A stretch of 64,000 nt of DNA, taken from Lepisosteus oculatus (taxonomy: Eukaryota > Chordata > Actinopteri > Semionotiformes > Lepisosteidae). This document shows, one piece after another, positions 1-8,650 of this stretch. A model generated the notes under the pieces. That model saw only the letters and a list, made by a program, of their open reading frames with translations, searched no databases and was not told the origin of the DNA. A program made the translations under genes and the position numbers. How positions within the stretch are numbered: position 1 is the stretch's first letter; every line of letters starts with the position of its first letter. The DNA lies in assembly GCF_040954835.1 (NCBI RefSeq), contig NC_090703.1:6505001-6569000 (forward strand), in the 5' to 3' direction.

Positions 1-135
1 GATTGAGAAGATGCATGTCGGGGCAAAATGGCTGTGCTGGACTGATCAGGGAGGGTTTTATCCGTCATGAAATGCCAGTGTGTGTGTACACACAGCCTTC
101 CGTTTTCCGAACACCTTTGCTCCGTCTCCCCGCAG
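1..135 (+). other. RCOR1 intron, 3' end
   Basis: Intron sequence upstream of the first RCOR1 exon in the window. It ends with a pyrimidine-rich tract and the acceptor CCCGCAG. No exon is seen in it. Confidence 0.8.
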
Positions 136-297
136 GCCTTGGGGATGCTGTTCTGGCACAAGCACAACATTGAGAAGTCCCTGGCCGACCTGCCCAACTT
201 CACCCCCTTCCCCGACGAGTGGACCGTGGAGGACCGGGTGCTGTTCGAGCAGGGCTTCAGCTTCCACGGCAAGACCTTCCAGCGCATCCAGCAGATG
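136..297 (+). CDS. RCOR1: RCOR1 coding exon: end of ELM2 and first part of SANT1
   Basis: 54 codons, phase 0 to phase 0. It begins [20 protein letters not shown] and ends FQRIQQM. The acceptor is CGCAG and the donor ATG|GTGAGA. It encodes the C-terminal ELM2 helix and linker that contact HDAC1/2, and the first helices of SANT1. It is nearly identical to the human protein as remembered. Confidence 0.97.
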
Positions 298-3200
298 GTG
301 AGAGGCGGCCGCCAGCGAGGGGGGCCCGCGGCTGCACCTGCGGACCCGTGCTCCGAGCAGGGTGCGGGGGCGGCCTTGAGCCCGGACAAGCTCCGCGCGT
401 GCCCGTTCGTGTGGCCCTGAGACATAAATCCCAGCTCCTCCCATAATGATGTTCAGTCTGGCGATTTAGAGCAGCCACGTCATGATTCACATTCTCTTCT
501 TGCAAGGGTACACGCGGCACTTACACAAGCAGCACGGGGTGGAGGGGGGGTTGTCCTTCTCAAATGCTGGCACGTGGGGATGAGCCCCCAGGAGGAGCAG
601 CAAGCTCCATGTAGCCCTGCGCAGCCAGGTTGTCAGCAGTGACTACAAGTGGGGGTTCTGTGGGGACGAGGCTCTCTGGTCCTTAATATCTTCCTTAGGC
701 CTCCCCGCTGAAGGGTCTGTTGGAGACAAGCAGTGCATCATCCTGCACAGTTGTGCCACACTCTGACCCACCAGTGTCAACACAGAAACTTGGTTCATGG
801 TTAAAGTAGGGGATGGCTTTATTGCTGGGGAGTCCTCCTGCAGTGTTGCTCCAACGTGGCAATGTCCCCACAACGTTCTCTTGATAAGGGGGGACGTGTT
901 GGTTCCTTTCTGTGCTTTTATTCCTTGATTTCTCGCCAGGGTTGACGAGACAGATTAAACTACCCCATCACCTGTGCCTGATCAGCTCTCCCTAATTAGG
1001 AGAAGTGTTTATGCAACAGTCAAAGCCATTAGAGAGCATTGCTGTCAGTCATTGAATCATTTCATCAGAATAACATCAAAAGGGTCACGGATCTTTATTT
1101 TCAGAACATGCAGGGATGGTGATGGGTTTGATGATGCCCAGCATGTCTTAATGCCGTTTTTGATGGTAGGCAGAAATAAACCCAACAACCATAAGACATT
1201 TCCTTCTCTTTGAGCTGAGATTGTGAAAACCAAAGAACTGACATGCAAGTTAAACAGGCCCTGGAGCGCAAGGTATTAGTGCAACCCATTTCCTGTCTGT
1301 GTGCTAAGAGTGTGAATTATCTGCGACACTGCAGTGTAATAACTACTTTTTTGCAGGAAACCTCAAGGAAATACTACAGTAAATCAAGAAGTCACTTACA
1401 GCCGCCAGGCTAACTTTGTTAAACACACCCCTTTTTCCTGTAATAGACTGGTCTGCGGAGAAGAGCTCGGAGTGTGGTTTCTGTACACTACTGGCTGATC
1501 TCGAGAGCAATGCCGCAGGTCTCCCCTGCTGCACGAGTCCCCGTCTCGGCGGCGCGTCGGTACCGGTGCCCCTGCGGTGACTGTGGGCCTGTCTTCATTT
1601 GCAGCTGCCGGACAAGTCCATCGCCAGCCTGGTGAAGTTCTACTACTCCTGGAAGAAGACGCGCAGCCGGACCAGCGTGATGGACCGCCACGCCCGCAAG
1701 CAGAAGCGGGAGAGGGAGGAGAGGTGAGCCGAGCGCCTGGCCGCGCGGGCCGGAGCACCCCGAGGAGAGGGCCCTCCCGATCCCGAGCCCCAGATGGGAA
1801 AACCTGAACCTGTCCTCCGTCGGGAAACATCCCCCCCCCAGTCGACTCCTGCACAGCAAAAACGAGGAAAATGGGTGCAGGTCTTCTGTTTCTGCGGGGT
1901 AATCGTGAGTCCTTGCAGCTGGGTAAGGCTGTTTTGTGTTTTTTTTATCTTGCAGCGAAGAAGAAATGGAGGAGAACAGTGCCAATCACCCCAGTGACGC
2001 AGAGTGCGACGCGAATAAGGAGGAAAAGAAAGAGGCAAGGACACTTTTTGTTTCAGGTTTACTTTTGGGACATTACAGCATTGTTTTCTGCCTTTTTTTT
2101 TTCCTCCTCGAATTTTAACAAGTCGCGGTGTCGTTCTGCAGAGCGCAGCAGGACCAGAGAAGCAGGAGCCGAACCCCGTGGTGATCTCCAAGGTACGCCC
2201 TCGCCGTCGGGAAGGGCTTCGCTGCGCCGTTTCCGAGTCCGGCTTTGCTCTTCTCCAGTCTTTGTTGAAGAACTGCGTCTGCACCACTTCCATTTCCTTG
2301 TCTCAGCCTGCAGTCTGCAGAGTTAGTTCAGCTTATGCAGGATACGTCAGTTGGCTCGAAAGGTGCTGACGCAGTCAGGCTCTTTGTTTTGAAGAAATGA
2401 GTGTCGTTGGCATGCATGTGGCTCTACTGTCTGGCCAAATTCCTCCCCCTTGGCGTGTATGGGTCCAGGTACCGACGTACATTACCTGGCCCGTGGGTCT
2501 CTCGGTGTCTCGGGAAGAGACGGAAAAACCTGAAATCCGTTAGGAGCCCGAGGCGGATGCATGAATGTGCTGTCTCCTGTGACTTCTCTGTTGGAGGGAA
2601 GTTGCAGATCCACTTTGTGGATCCCGAGGTGGGCAGAGTCTTTCCTCGACTTCCTCAGTGTAAACCTGCCTTGTCATGCCTGCAAAATCCCTGTAGGAAC
2701 TGCGGTTCCCGGAGCCGGGAGGAAGTCCTTGTGACTGGGCGATGTGGGGGAATCCCAGGTGGTGTTTCAGTTTCACGTCCCGTTTTCCCAAAAACCACGG
2801 CTGTCCTGCAGTTGTCCACCTCCTTTTGAAATTCAGGCATCTGGTTCAAGGTGTCTTCTTAATTTCTCTTCTGGACTTGGCTGGATTTTAATCTTGGCTA
2901 GCCTGGAAGGTTGAGAACATTTGGTTTTTGAAGTCTGGATATATAGCACAGGACTTTTGTGCTCTGTGTTCCCTATTTAGGACTTTTTTTCCCCATTTAC
3001 ATAGTGACATTTCAAACGAGCCTGTGGTCACAGCAGCGACCAGGGTTTTGGACTTGTATCTTGAAGGTTCAGATCCCAGATGAGCACTGCTGTCATACTG
3101 CAGTAAAATACCCAGCTTTATATTCAACTACTGATTCCCCTGTACTGTGCTCTGCAAGGTGCAATGTTAAAGACCAAAGATGAAAGATCCCTTGGAACTT

Positions 3201-6200
3201 TTCATAAGTCCTTGGAAAATTCCTCTCTAGATTGTAGAGTCTGTCCTCCCTAAAGTTCCCTCTTAATTCTTGATTTACCCTGTAGTTGCAGCAGGATGGC
3301 ATCTGCTCATCACACAGGTGGGTGATGCCATTTGGTGTCAGTGCCCTACAGTAAAGCACCATATAAATGGAAGATTTCAATAATGACTGACCACACCGAC
3401 AATACTTAACTGTGTTCATTTAAATGTCATAAGATTACCTTGCCTGTATTGCTGAATACTCCTGAACACAGTCTCGATGTTACTGACTGCTGAAATCTGA
3501 CAGATTCCAGAATATGGGGGACATGTTCATCAGTCATTTCACAGTAAAAACACATGAGGTCCCCCTGCAGTTCCCCTTCACGCGTGATGTTACATGACCT
3601 GTTGTGGATTTTGGACAAACCAGGATCAAATCAAAACTCATCCACCTGCTAAATGCTTAGTGGAGAGGCTGCAGTAGAATGACACAAACTTGTAGTGCCT
3701 TTTTGTAATTGGTGGTTGTGGGGGGGAGATTTGTTTTAATCCACAACTCATTTTAATCTCTTTTGTTGTCAACAAACTGCACAGATACAGAATGGTGCTT
3801 GCGGTAGCAGAATGGATATTCAGTGTGTTTTTCTGAGCCTTTGCGTGATTATAATCTGTATGTCAGAGCTGGAGTAGAACTTGACATCTATTTCCATTTT
3901 TCTAAAAACTTGTATTTCTCAGAATTTCAACTTAGTATTTATTATTTCCTTACTTTCTTGAGTTAGTATAGTTTTGTTCAGTTTTTTTGTTACTTTAAAT
4001 TTGGGGTTTTGAGGTGCGAAGTGAGGAATGGCTGTGCCGAATTTGCAGGGAAGCTATGAGACTGCACACAATGCTTTTGATCCAAGCTAAGATAAGATCA
4101 CTGTATTGGCCATATACAATTTCTTGTATTATGAGTTTCTTTTCACATACCCCAGCTTACTCTCCATGAGACAGACAGACGGGGAGAGAAGCTGGGGGTC
4201 AGAGCGCAGGGTCAGCCATTTATACAGCACCCCTGGAGCAGCTGGGGTTAAGGGCCTTGCTCAGGGGCCCAACGGAGTAGGATTCCTCTGCCAGCCGTGG
4301 GATTCGAACTGGCAACCTCCCAGCCACAGGCGCAGATCCTTAGCCACAGAGCCACCGCACTGCCCCTCTGACTTACTCTACAGAATGGCATTTTAAAATT
4401 GCGTGTTGTCTCATTAATAGCTAAAGCCATTCTTTGTGTTTAATGTTAGGAATGAAGAGGGCTCCTTTCATATTGCAGAATTAAACTGCAATGCATTATA
4501 ACGGTATTTAAAATTTAAAGGAGGGTTTTAAACTTTTGTTTCAGGGGAAGTGAACATAATGGTTCTGCTTCATTTGGTTTTGAAGTGCTATGCTTCAATA
4601 CACAGGACTTGCAGTTCAAAACCATGAACTGTAGTAAGCAAGAAAATAGCGACTTTGTGCAGTGCCTGTATGTACCGAGAGTCATTGCTCAGCTTCCCTT
4701 CCCTGTAATCACACCTGTAGTCACTGGGGGATTTAAGCTTTGTTTACACTATGAGCATATCTAGAAAGTCCCTTCTCAACTTGTTTATGAAGATCCGAGT
4801 AATCTTTACCAGTTGTACAGGCTTGGAACAAGAGGAGAAGAAAACATTAAGGTTAAGGAAATGTAGAAGCAAGGAAAATCTGGGAATTGCCCGGGGTGTC
4901 TGGGTCACCTCTCCAGGTCAAGGAAGTGCAGGACCAGTCTACACCCAGGCTGTCCAGCAGGCGCCTTGACTCCAAACTGCTCGTTTACGACCTTGTGTTG
5001 CGGCTCGAGCCCTCTTCGTTCCTAAAATTAAACACGGACAGCTTTAGCTATTAGTATGTGGACCGATTTCCATGAGGTCATTGGACCGCTCCGATGTGGA
5101 AACGGTATCAGCCCCAACCAGTTGAAGTGTGAACCAAAGAAGGTGGTGGACTTCTTTTAGAACGGCACTCAGTCTTGAGCGTGTCCCGAGACCCCATTGT
5201 TCTGTAAATTAAAAAAAAAAGTGGGGAAAAAATCACACTGCAGTTCATAAAACGGCTTCATTTGCTTTGAGAGCTGGAGACGCTGGAGTGTGGGTTAGGA
5301 GACCTGTTGGGGGAAGGATGTCTTTATTTCCTCGCCTGTCCGCTGTCCTAACGTCTGCTCCTCTGCTCGCTGTGCCCCTGCAGCAGGGCAGCCCTGTGGA
5401 GAAGCCGGTGCAGGTGAAGAAGGAGCCGCAGGTCACCCCGGGCAAACACCTGCACAGGGCCAAGAAGAAGCCCCCCAAGGGCATGCACCTGTGCCACGCG
5501 GACGTGCAGGCCATGTCCGGCAGCACCACGGCGGCCGTCGGCGTGCTGCGCCAGCTGGACATGGAGCTCGTGTCCATCAAGCGGCAGGTCAGCCCCCAGC
5601 TCGCGCACGGGGGGGCGGCAGCAGGGCTGGGAGCCCCTAGGGTGGGTGTGGGTGTGGGGGGTGGGGGTGGGGAGGCGGGTGGCGGGGTGGGACATGCACC
5701 AGGCAGGTGGGCGGTCGGGCAGTTCTAGGGTGTAACGGTAGCAGTGGCGGTCAGTGGTGTGACAGGAATGCCAGTAGAAACAGTAGATAGAGCTACAGTG
5801 GTGCTCCTGAAAGCCACTGGATTCCAGAAAACCATGCAGTAGGAACCACTGGTTCAGTGGGAGTTAAAGGGTTAAACGGTGGAGAGTTTGGATTCACACT
5901 ACTATAGTAATTGCTCACATCATAGGTTTGAATGTATTGCTTCTACATACATTCAAGTTAATAATGTGCATTAGGGATAAGTTCAAACAGAAAACAGTAA
6001 TATAATAAAAAAAGGCATCTGTATTTACATCACTAAGCAAGGAGGAATTCTGCCGTGGAGGATAGGCAAGAACAGTTTTTGTAAGAAGCTTTATTAATAA
6101 GCTTTATAACGTCAAGCTTTTGTTCAAGAGTATTTTTCTCTTTTTACTGGCACCACACAGACCAGCAGACCGCTTCACACCCTGGCCTATATATGTGTTT

Positions 6201-8650
6201 ACAAAGAATGATAGTAGCTGAGCAAAGCCTTCCAAGGGAGGCTCATGTAGTAGCATGAGCAAAGATGCACGACACTGCTGTGTGTGCAGGTTGGACAGAC
6301 TGAAGGCGATGTGTGAGAGAACACGCCAGCATCCCGAGTGTGTCACTACGCTCAGGCGACTCCCGCGAGTCTATTTACTCAACATGTGTGACTACTGCCG
6401 GCATGCTTGAGCATGCTCCTGCACGGTGGACAAATCATTCCCCCATAAATCAGTCGCTTTATAGCCGATTATGCATTATAGCAGAAATGAGTGTAATTTC
6501 CTCATTACGTGATGGACATCTTTGCAAGCAAGGCACGGAACTGCAGTCTTTTCTTTTTTTAACTGAGCTGAGTGCAAAATCTTTCCTGTGCATCACGATC
6601 AAGTGAAATCTGCTTTCAGTAAGAGAATACTTAGGTTGAGACCTGTCTGTAATACTAGTGGGAGAGAGGGATCAATTTAAGAAAAGTTAGAAGAAATGTA
6701 CATGTCTTTGTGATGGGTGCATCTTGGGCCTTATTTGCAGTCTGAAAATGCCCAGCTGTGCTTTGGCCTAAGTAGTGGAAATGTTGCAAATTTGTGAACC
6801 TTTCTCTGCAGATCCAGAGCATTAAACAGACCAACAGTGTTCTGAAGGAGAAGCTGGAGTCGGGAGTGGACGAATACAGGCTGCCGGAGGTATGGTGTGC
6901 TGCAGTCTCCCATCATGCACAGCCCTGCCAGGGTGACATGAGCTGCTCTGAGACCCTGTGCTGTGTGCTTGCAAGCTCAAACTGGAGAAAACAAATGGCT
7001 GGGCCTCGTACCATAGTTCTTCACGACTGTCAGGCTGTCTGGCATCGCGGTCCTCTGGCCTTAGACCCATGCAGTCCTGCATTAACCTGCGCCTTCTCTC
7101 TCAGGTGGCTCAGAAATTCAATGCTCGCTGGACGACAGAGGAGCAGCTCCTGGCTGTGCAAGGTATTGTCTTGGCAACCCCTATAAATGATCTACTGTGA
7201 TCAAAACGTGTTTGGATGCGGTCAGGCTTCAGATGCCTGCACTGGTTCTGCAAGTGAGTGAGGGCGCGCGTTAAAGAGCTGCTTTTTGTCTGATCTTCTG
7301 ACCCCCCCCACAGCGATCAGAAAGTACGGGCGTGACTTCCAGGCCATCTCCGATGTCATCGGCAACAAGTCGGTGGTGCAGGTGAAGAACTTCTTCGTGA
7401 ATTACCGGCGGCGCTTCAACCTGGACGAGGTCCTGCAGGAGTGGGAGGCGGAGCACGGGGACAAGGAGGCCAACGGCAGTGAGGGAGAGAAGATGGACAC
7501 CTCGCCCGAGGCCTGCGCCACCAAGCTGGCCCCCGAGGAGCAGGAGGAGGTAGCACAACCCCCCCCTTCCCCCGGCCCAGTCCTAGCGCCCCAGGGCACA
7601 GGTGTCCAGGCGCTGCAGTGCTGGCAGGGGCTTCCCAGCACTGGCCTCAGGCCGACGGCACTCTGTGATAGGATCCCCCTCCAAATCAAAAATAGCTCAG
7701 CTTTTCTACATTTTCACTCCACAGGCTGCAGTTTGTTAAACCCATGTGGGCAATGAGTCTGTAATATTCCAGTAACTTCCAAACAGTACAGCTCCCAGGC
7801 CTCTTGTCTGTACAAAGCCATGGTGCTGTAGAGAAGGAGTGATGGGTGTATTGTAGGACTTTCTTACCACGTTGAAGCCATTAAAAGAACTTCATATTTA
7901 TACAGAAAAAAACATTGCATCACCTCTAGAGAATTGCCCTTACTAGCCTAGGGGTTTGGGGCCTTGGCTAGTGAGATAGAAGCACATGGTCCAGACTGTG
8001 GAAACGGCATATGACCAACTTCTCTGAAAATCAGACTCGCCCTTCACAGCAAATCAGACTGACGAAGAGCTCTCGGAGTCAGTTTTTTTTTTTGCCTTTT
8101 ATTCTTTCACTGGACTTGGCTTCATGAATTGGAGGTATGGTGACTCTAAGGCTTGATCATTAAGCTCAAAGATTCTGGTTTTGGGAGATGAGTTTCTATA
8201 TCAGCCAGATGAGCTTGTACAGTGATGTTGAGCTTCAGCGCAACGTGGTTCATGGTGGGTAAAGATAGCGATGCTGCTCTGTGTAAAAAAAAAAATGCTG
8301 CCATGTTCCTCTCACTGCTGCACTGTTGCAAAGCGTCCCAGAGTTCTGTGGGAGAGCATCCCCTCTCTCTGCCCTTAAACACGCTGGATCTCTGTGGTGC
8401 TGCGTTCCAAACCTGCACCCTGTGACCGGTCTCCCTGGCCTTGCTCTTTGTTGGGGTGCAGAATATAGAAGTTCGGGGGAGCAGCCCTCAGAAATGAGGC
8501 ACACGTGCAAAGCCGTAAGCAGCAGGCAGATTTCCAGTCTCGCAGGATCTCCTGCCGCGGTGTCTGCCGCTCGCCCCCGGCGCCTGACGAGCCCGCCTTG
8601 TTTTGCAGGTCTGTCCAGTTCTGGATGTGCGATACCCCTCGGCGTCGTGA
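136..8650 (+). CDS. RCOR1: RCOR1 (CoREST1), 3' portion of gene, nine coding exons
   Basis: REST corepressor 1 is a nuclear scaffold that joins LSD1/KDM1A to HDAC1/2 and stimulates demethylation of nucleosomal H3K4. The spliced coding exons 136-297, 1605-1723, 1956-2034, 2142-2192, 5384-5587, 6812-6889, 7105-7162, 7314-7549 and 8609-8650 give 342 residues and a stop with no frame break. Visible in order: the end of ELM2 (residues 1-20 of the partial protein), SANT1 (about 28-79, beginning [13 protein letters not shown]), a basic acidic linker, the LSD1-binding segment and coiled coil (about 150-225, [13 protein letters not shown]), SANT2 (about 237-288, [13 protein letters not shown]) and the tail [10 protein letters not shown]. 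That tail fits RCOR1 rather than RCOR2 or RCOR3. The N-terminal exons lie upstream of the window. One intron uses a GC donor and one acceptor is a NAGNAG. TRAF3 and AMN downstream match the mammalian order. Confidence 0.97.
298..1604 (+). other. RCOR1 intron (1.3 kb)
   Basis: GT-AG intron. I see no exon, repeat family or other element in it. Its short open frames lack splice sites in frame with RCOR1. Confidence 0.7.
1605..1723 (+). CDS. RCOR1: RCOR1 coding exon: rest of SANT1 and basic helix
   Basis: 119 bp, phase 0 in and phase 2 out. It encodes [20 protein letters not shown] followed by a strongly basic [13 protein letters not shown] segment. This is the third SANT1 helix and the start of the LSD1-binding linker. 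Acceptor TTGCAG, donor AG|GTGAGC. Confidence 0.97.
1956..2034 (+). CDS. RCOR1: RCOR1 coding exon: acidic linker, followed by a GC donor
   Basis: 79 bp, phase 2 in and phase 0 out. It completes a Ser codon and encodes an acidic linker ending DANKEEKKE, matching the human DQNKESKKE region. The acceptor is TTGCAG. The donor is GAG|GCAAGG, so the following intron (2035-2141) is GC-AG. The nearest GT donor (2057) would break the frame. Confidence 0.93.
2142..2192 (+). CDS. RCOR1: RCOR1 coding exon: short divergent linker
   Basis: 51 bp, phase 0 to 0, 17 residues reading [17 protein letters not shown]. The acceptor is CTGCAG and the donor AAG|GTACGC. The sequence is divergent, as expected for the unstructured linker between the SANT domains. 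Support comes from the splice sites and preserved frame rather than from homology. Confidence 0.82.
2193..5383 (+). other. RCOR1 intron (3.2 kb) with a tRNA-SINE
   Basis: The largest RCOR1 intron in the window. It contains a tRNA-derived SINE at about 4080-4370. The rest shows no element I can name. The acceptor ends CTGCAGCAG, a tandem NAGNAG. Confidence 0.7.
4080..4370 (-). repeat. tRNA-derived SINE
   Basis: Read on the minus strand, the element starts near 4366 with an A-box-like GTGGCTCTGTGGCTAAGGAT. It has a good B box (AGTTCGAATCC) and then a body containing CCCCTGAGCAAGGCCCTTAA, a segment I recognise from many fish SINEs. The A/T-rich tail near 4080-4110 reads as a SINE 3' end on this strand. 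The exact ends are uncertain. Confidence 0.75.
5384..5587 (+). CDS. RCOR1: RCOR1 coding exon: LSD1-binding linker
   Basis: 204 bp, phase 0 to 0, 68 residues. It contains the conserved [19 protein letters not shown] segment and ends [20 protein letters not shown], the start of the coiled coil that packs on the LSD1 tower. The acceptor is a tandem CAGCAG (5381-5386), so the first Gln may be optional. Donor CAG|GTCAGC. Confidence 0.96.
5588..6811 (+). other. RCOR1 intron (1.2 kb)
   Basis: GT-AG intron. A dense G-rich tract lies at 5637-5708 just inside the 5' end. Otherwise I see nothing recognisable. Confidence 0.7.
5637..5708 (+). repeat. G-rich low-complexity tract, G-quadruplex-prone
   Basis: Many runs of three or more G separated by one to four bases (GGTGGGTGTGGGTG and GGGGTGGGGGTGGGG types) lie 50-120 nt downstream of a donor site. 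This fits the G3+N1-7 quadruplex pattern on the transcribed (+) sense. Confidence 0.75.
6812..6889 (+). CDS. RCOR1: RCOR1 coding exon: coiled coil
   Basis: 78 bp, phase 0 to 0. It encodes [20 protein letters not shown] and then EYRLPE. This is the second half of the helix that binds LSD1, with the same length as in human as remembered. Acceptor TCTGCAG, donor GAG|GTATGG. Confidence 0.97.
7105..7162 (+). CDS. RCOR1: RCOR1 coding exon: start of SANT2
   Basis: 58 bp, phase 0 in and phase 1 out. It encodes [19 protein letters not shown], the first SANT2 helix. Acceptor CTCTCAG, donor AAG|GTATTG. Confidence 0.97.
7314..7549 (+). CDS. RCOR1: RCOR1 coding exon: SANT2 and acidic tail
   Basis: 236 bp, phase 1 in and phase 0 out. 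It encodes [20 protein letters not shown], then [15 protein letters not shown], the DNA-contacting SANT2 helices. An acidic, poorly conserved tail follows, ending PEEQEE. Acceptor CCCACAG, donor GAG|GTAGCA. Confidence 0.97.
7550..8608 (+). other. RCOR1 last intron (1.06 kb)
   Basis: GT-AG intron ending TTTTGCAG. Poly(T) and poly(A) runs occur near 8080 and 8285. No other element is recognised. Confidence 0.7.
8609..8650 (+). CDS. RCOR1: RCOR1 terminal coding exon
   Basis: 14 codons including the stop: [13 protein letters not shown] and TGA. The human protein ends VLDVRYASAS (from memory), so this tiny segment is diagnostic of RCOR1. The exon continues as the 3' UTR. Confidence 0.95.
   Translation, partial: VCPVLDVRYPSAS

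Noticed and set aside
2057-2058. GT donor alternative to the GC donor of RCOR1
   Set aside because: Using it gives phase 1 before an exon that requires phase 0, so the downstream protein would be lost.
1643-2293. 216-residue minus-strand frame over RCOR1 exons
   Set aside because: Antisense shadow of RCOR1 exons and introns. It crosses three real splice sites and shows no domain.
4295-4370. A functional tRNA gene on the minus strand
   Set aside because: Only the A and B boxes fit. A cloverleaf with a proper acceptor stem is not evident, and the sequence continues into a SINE body.
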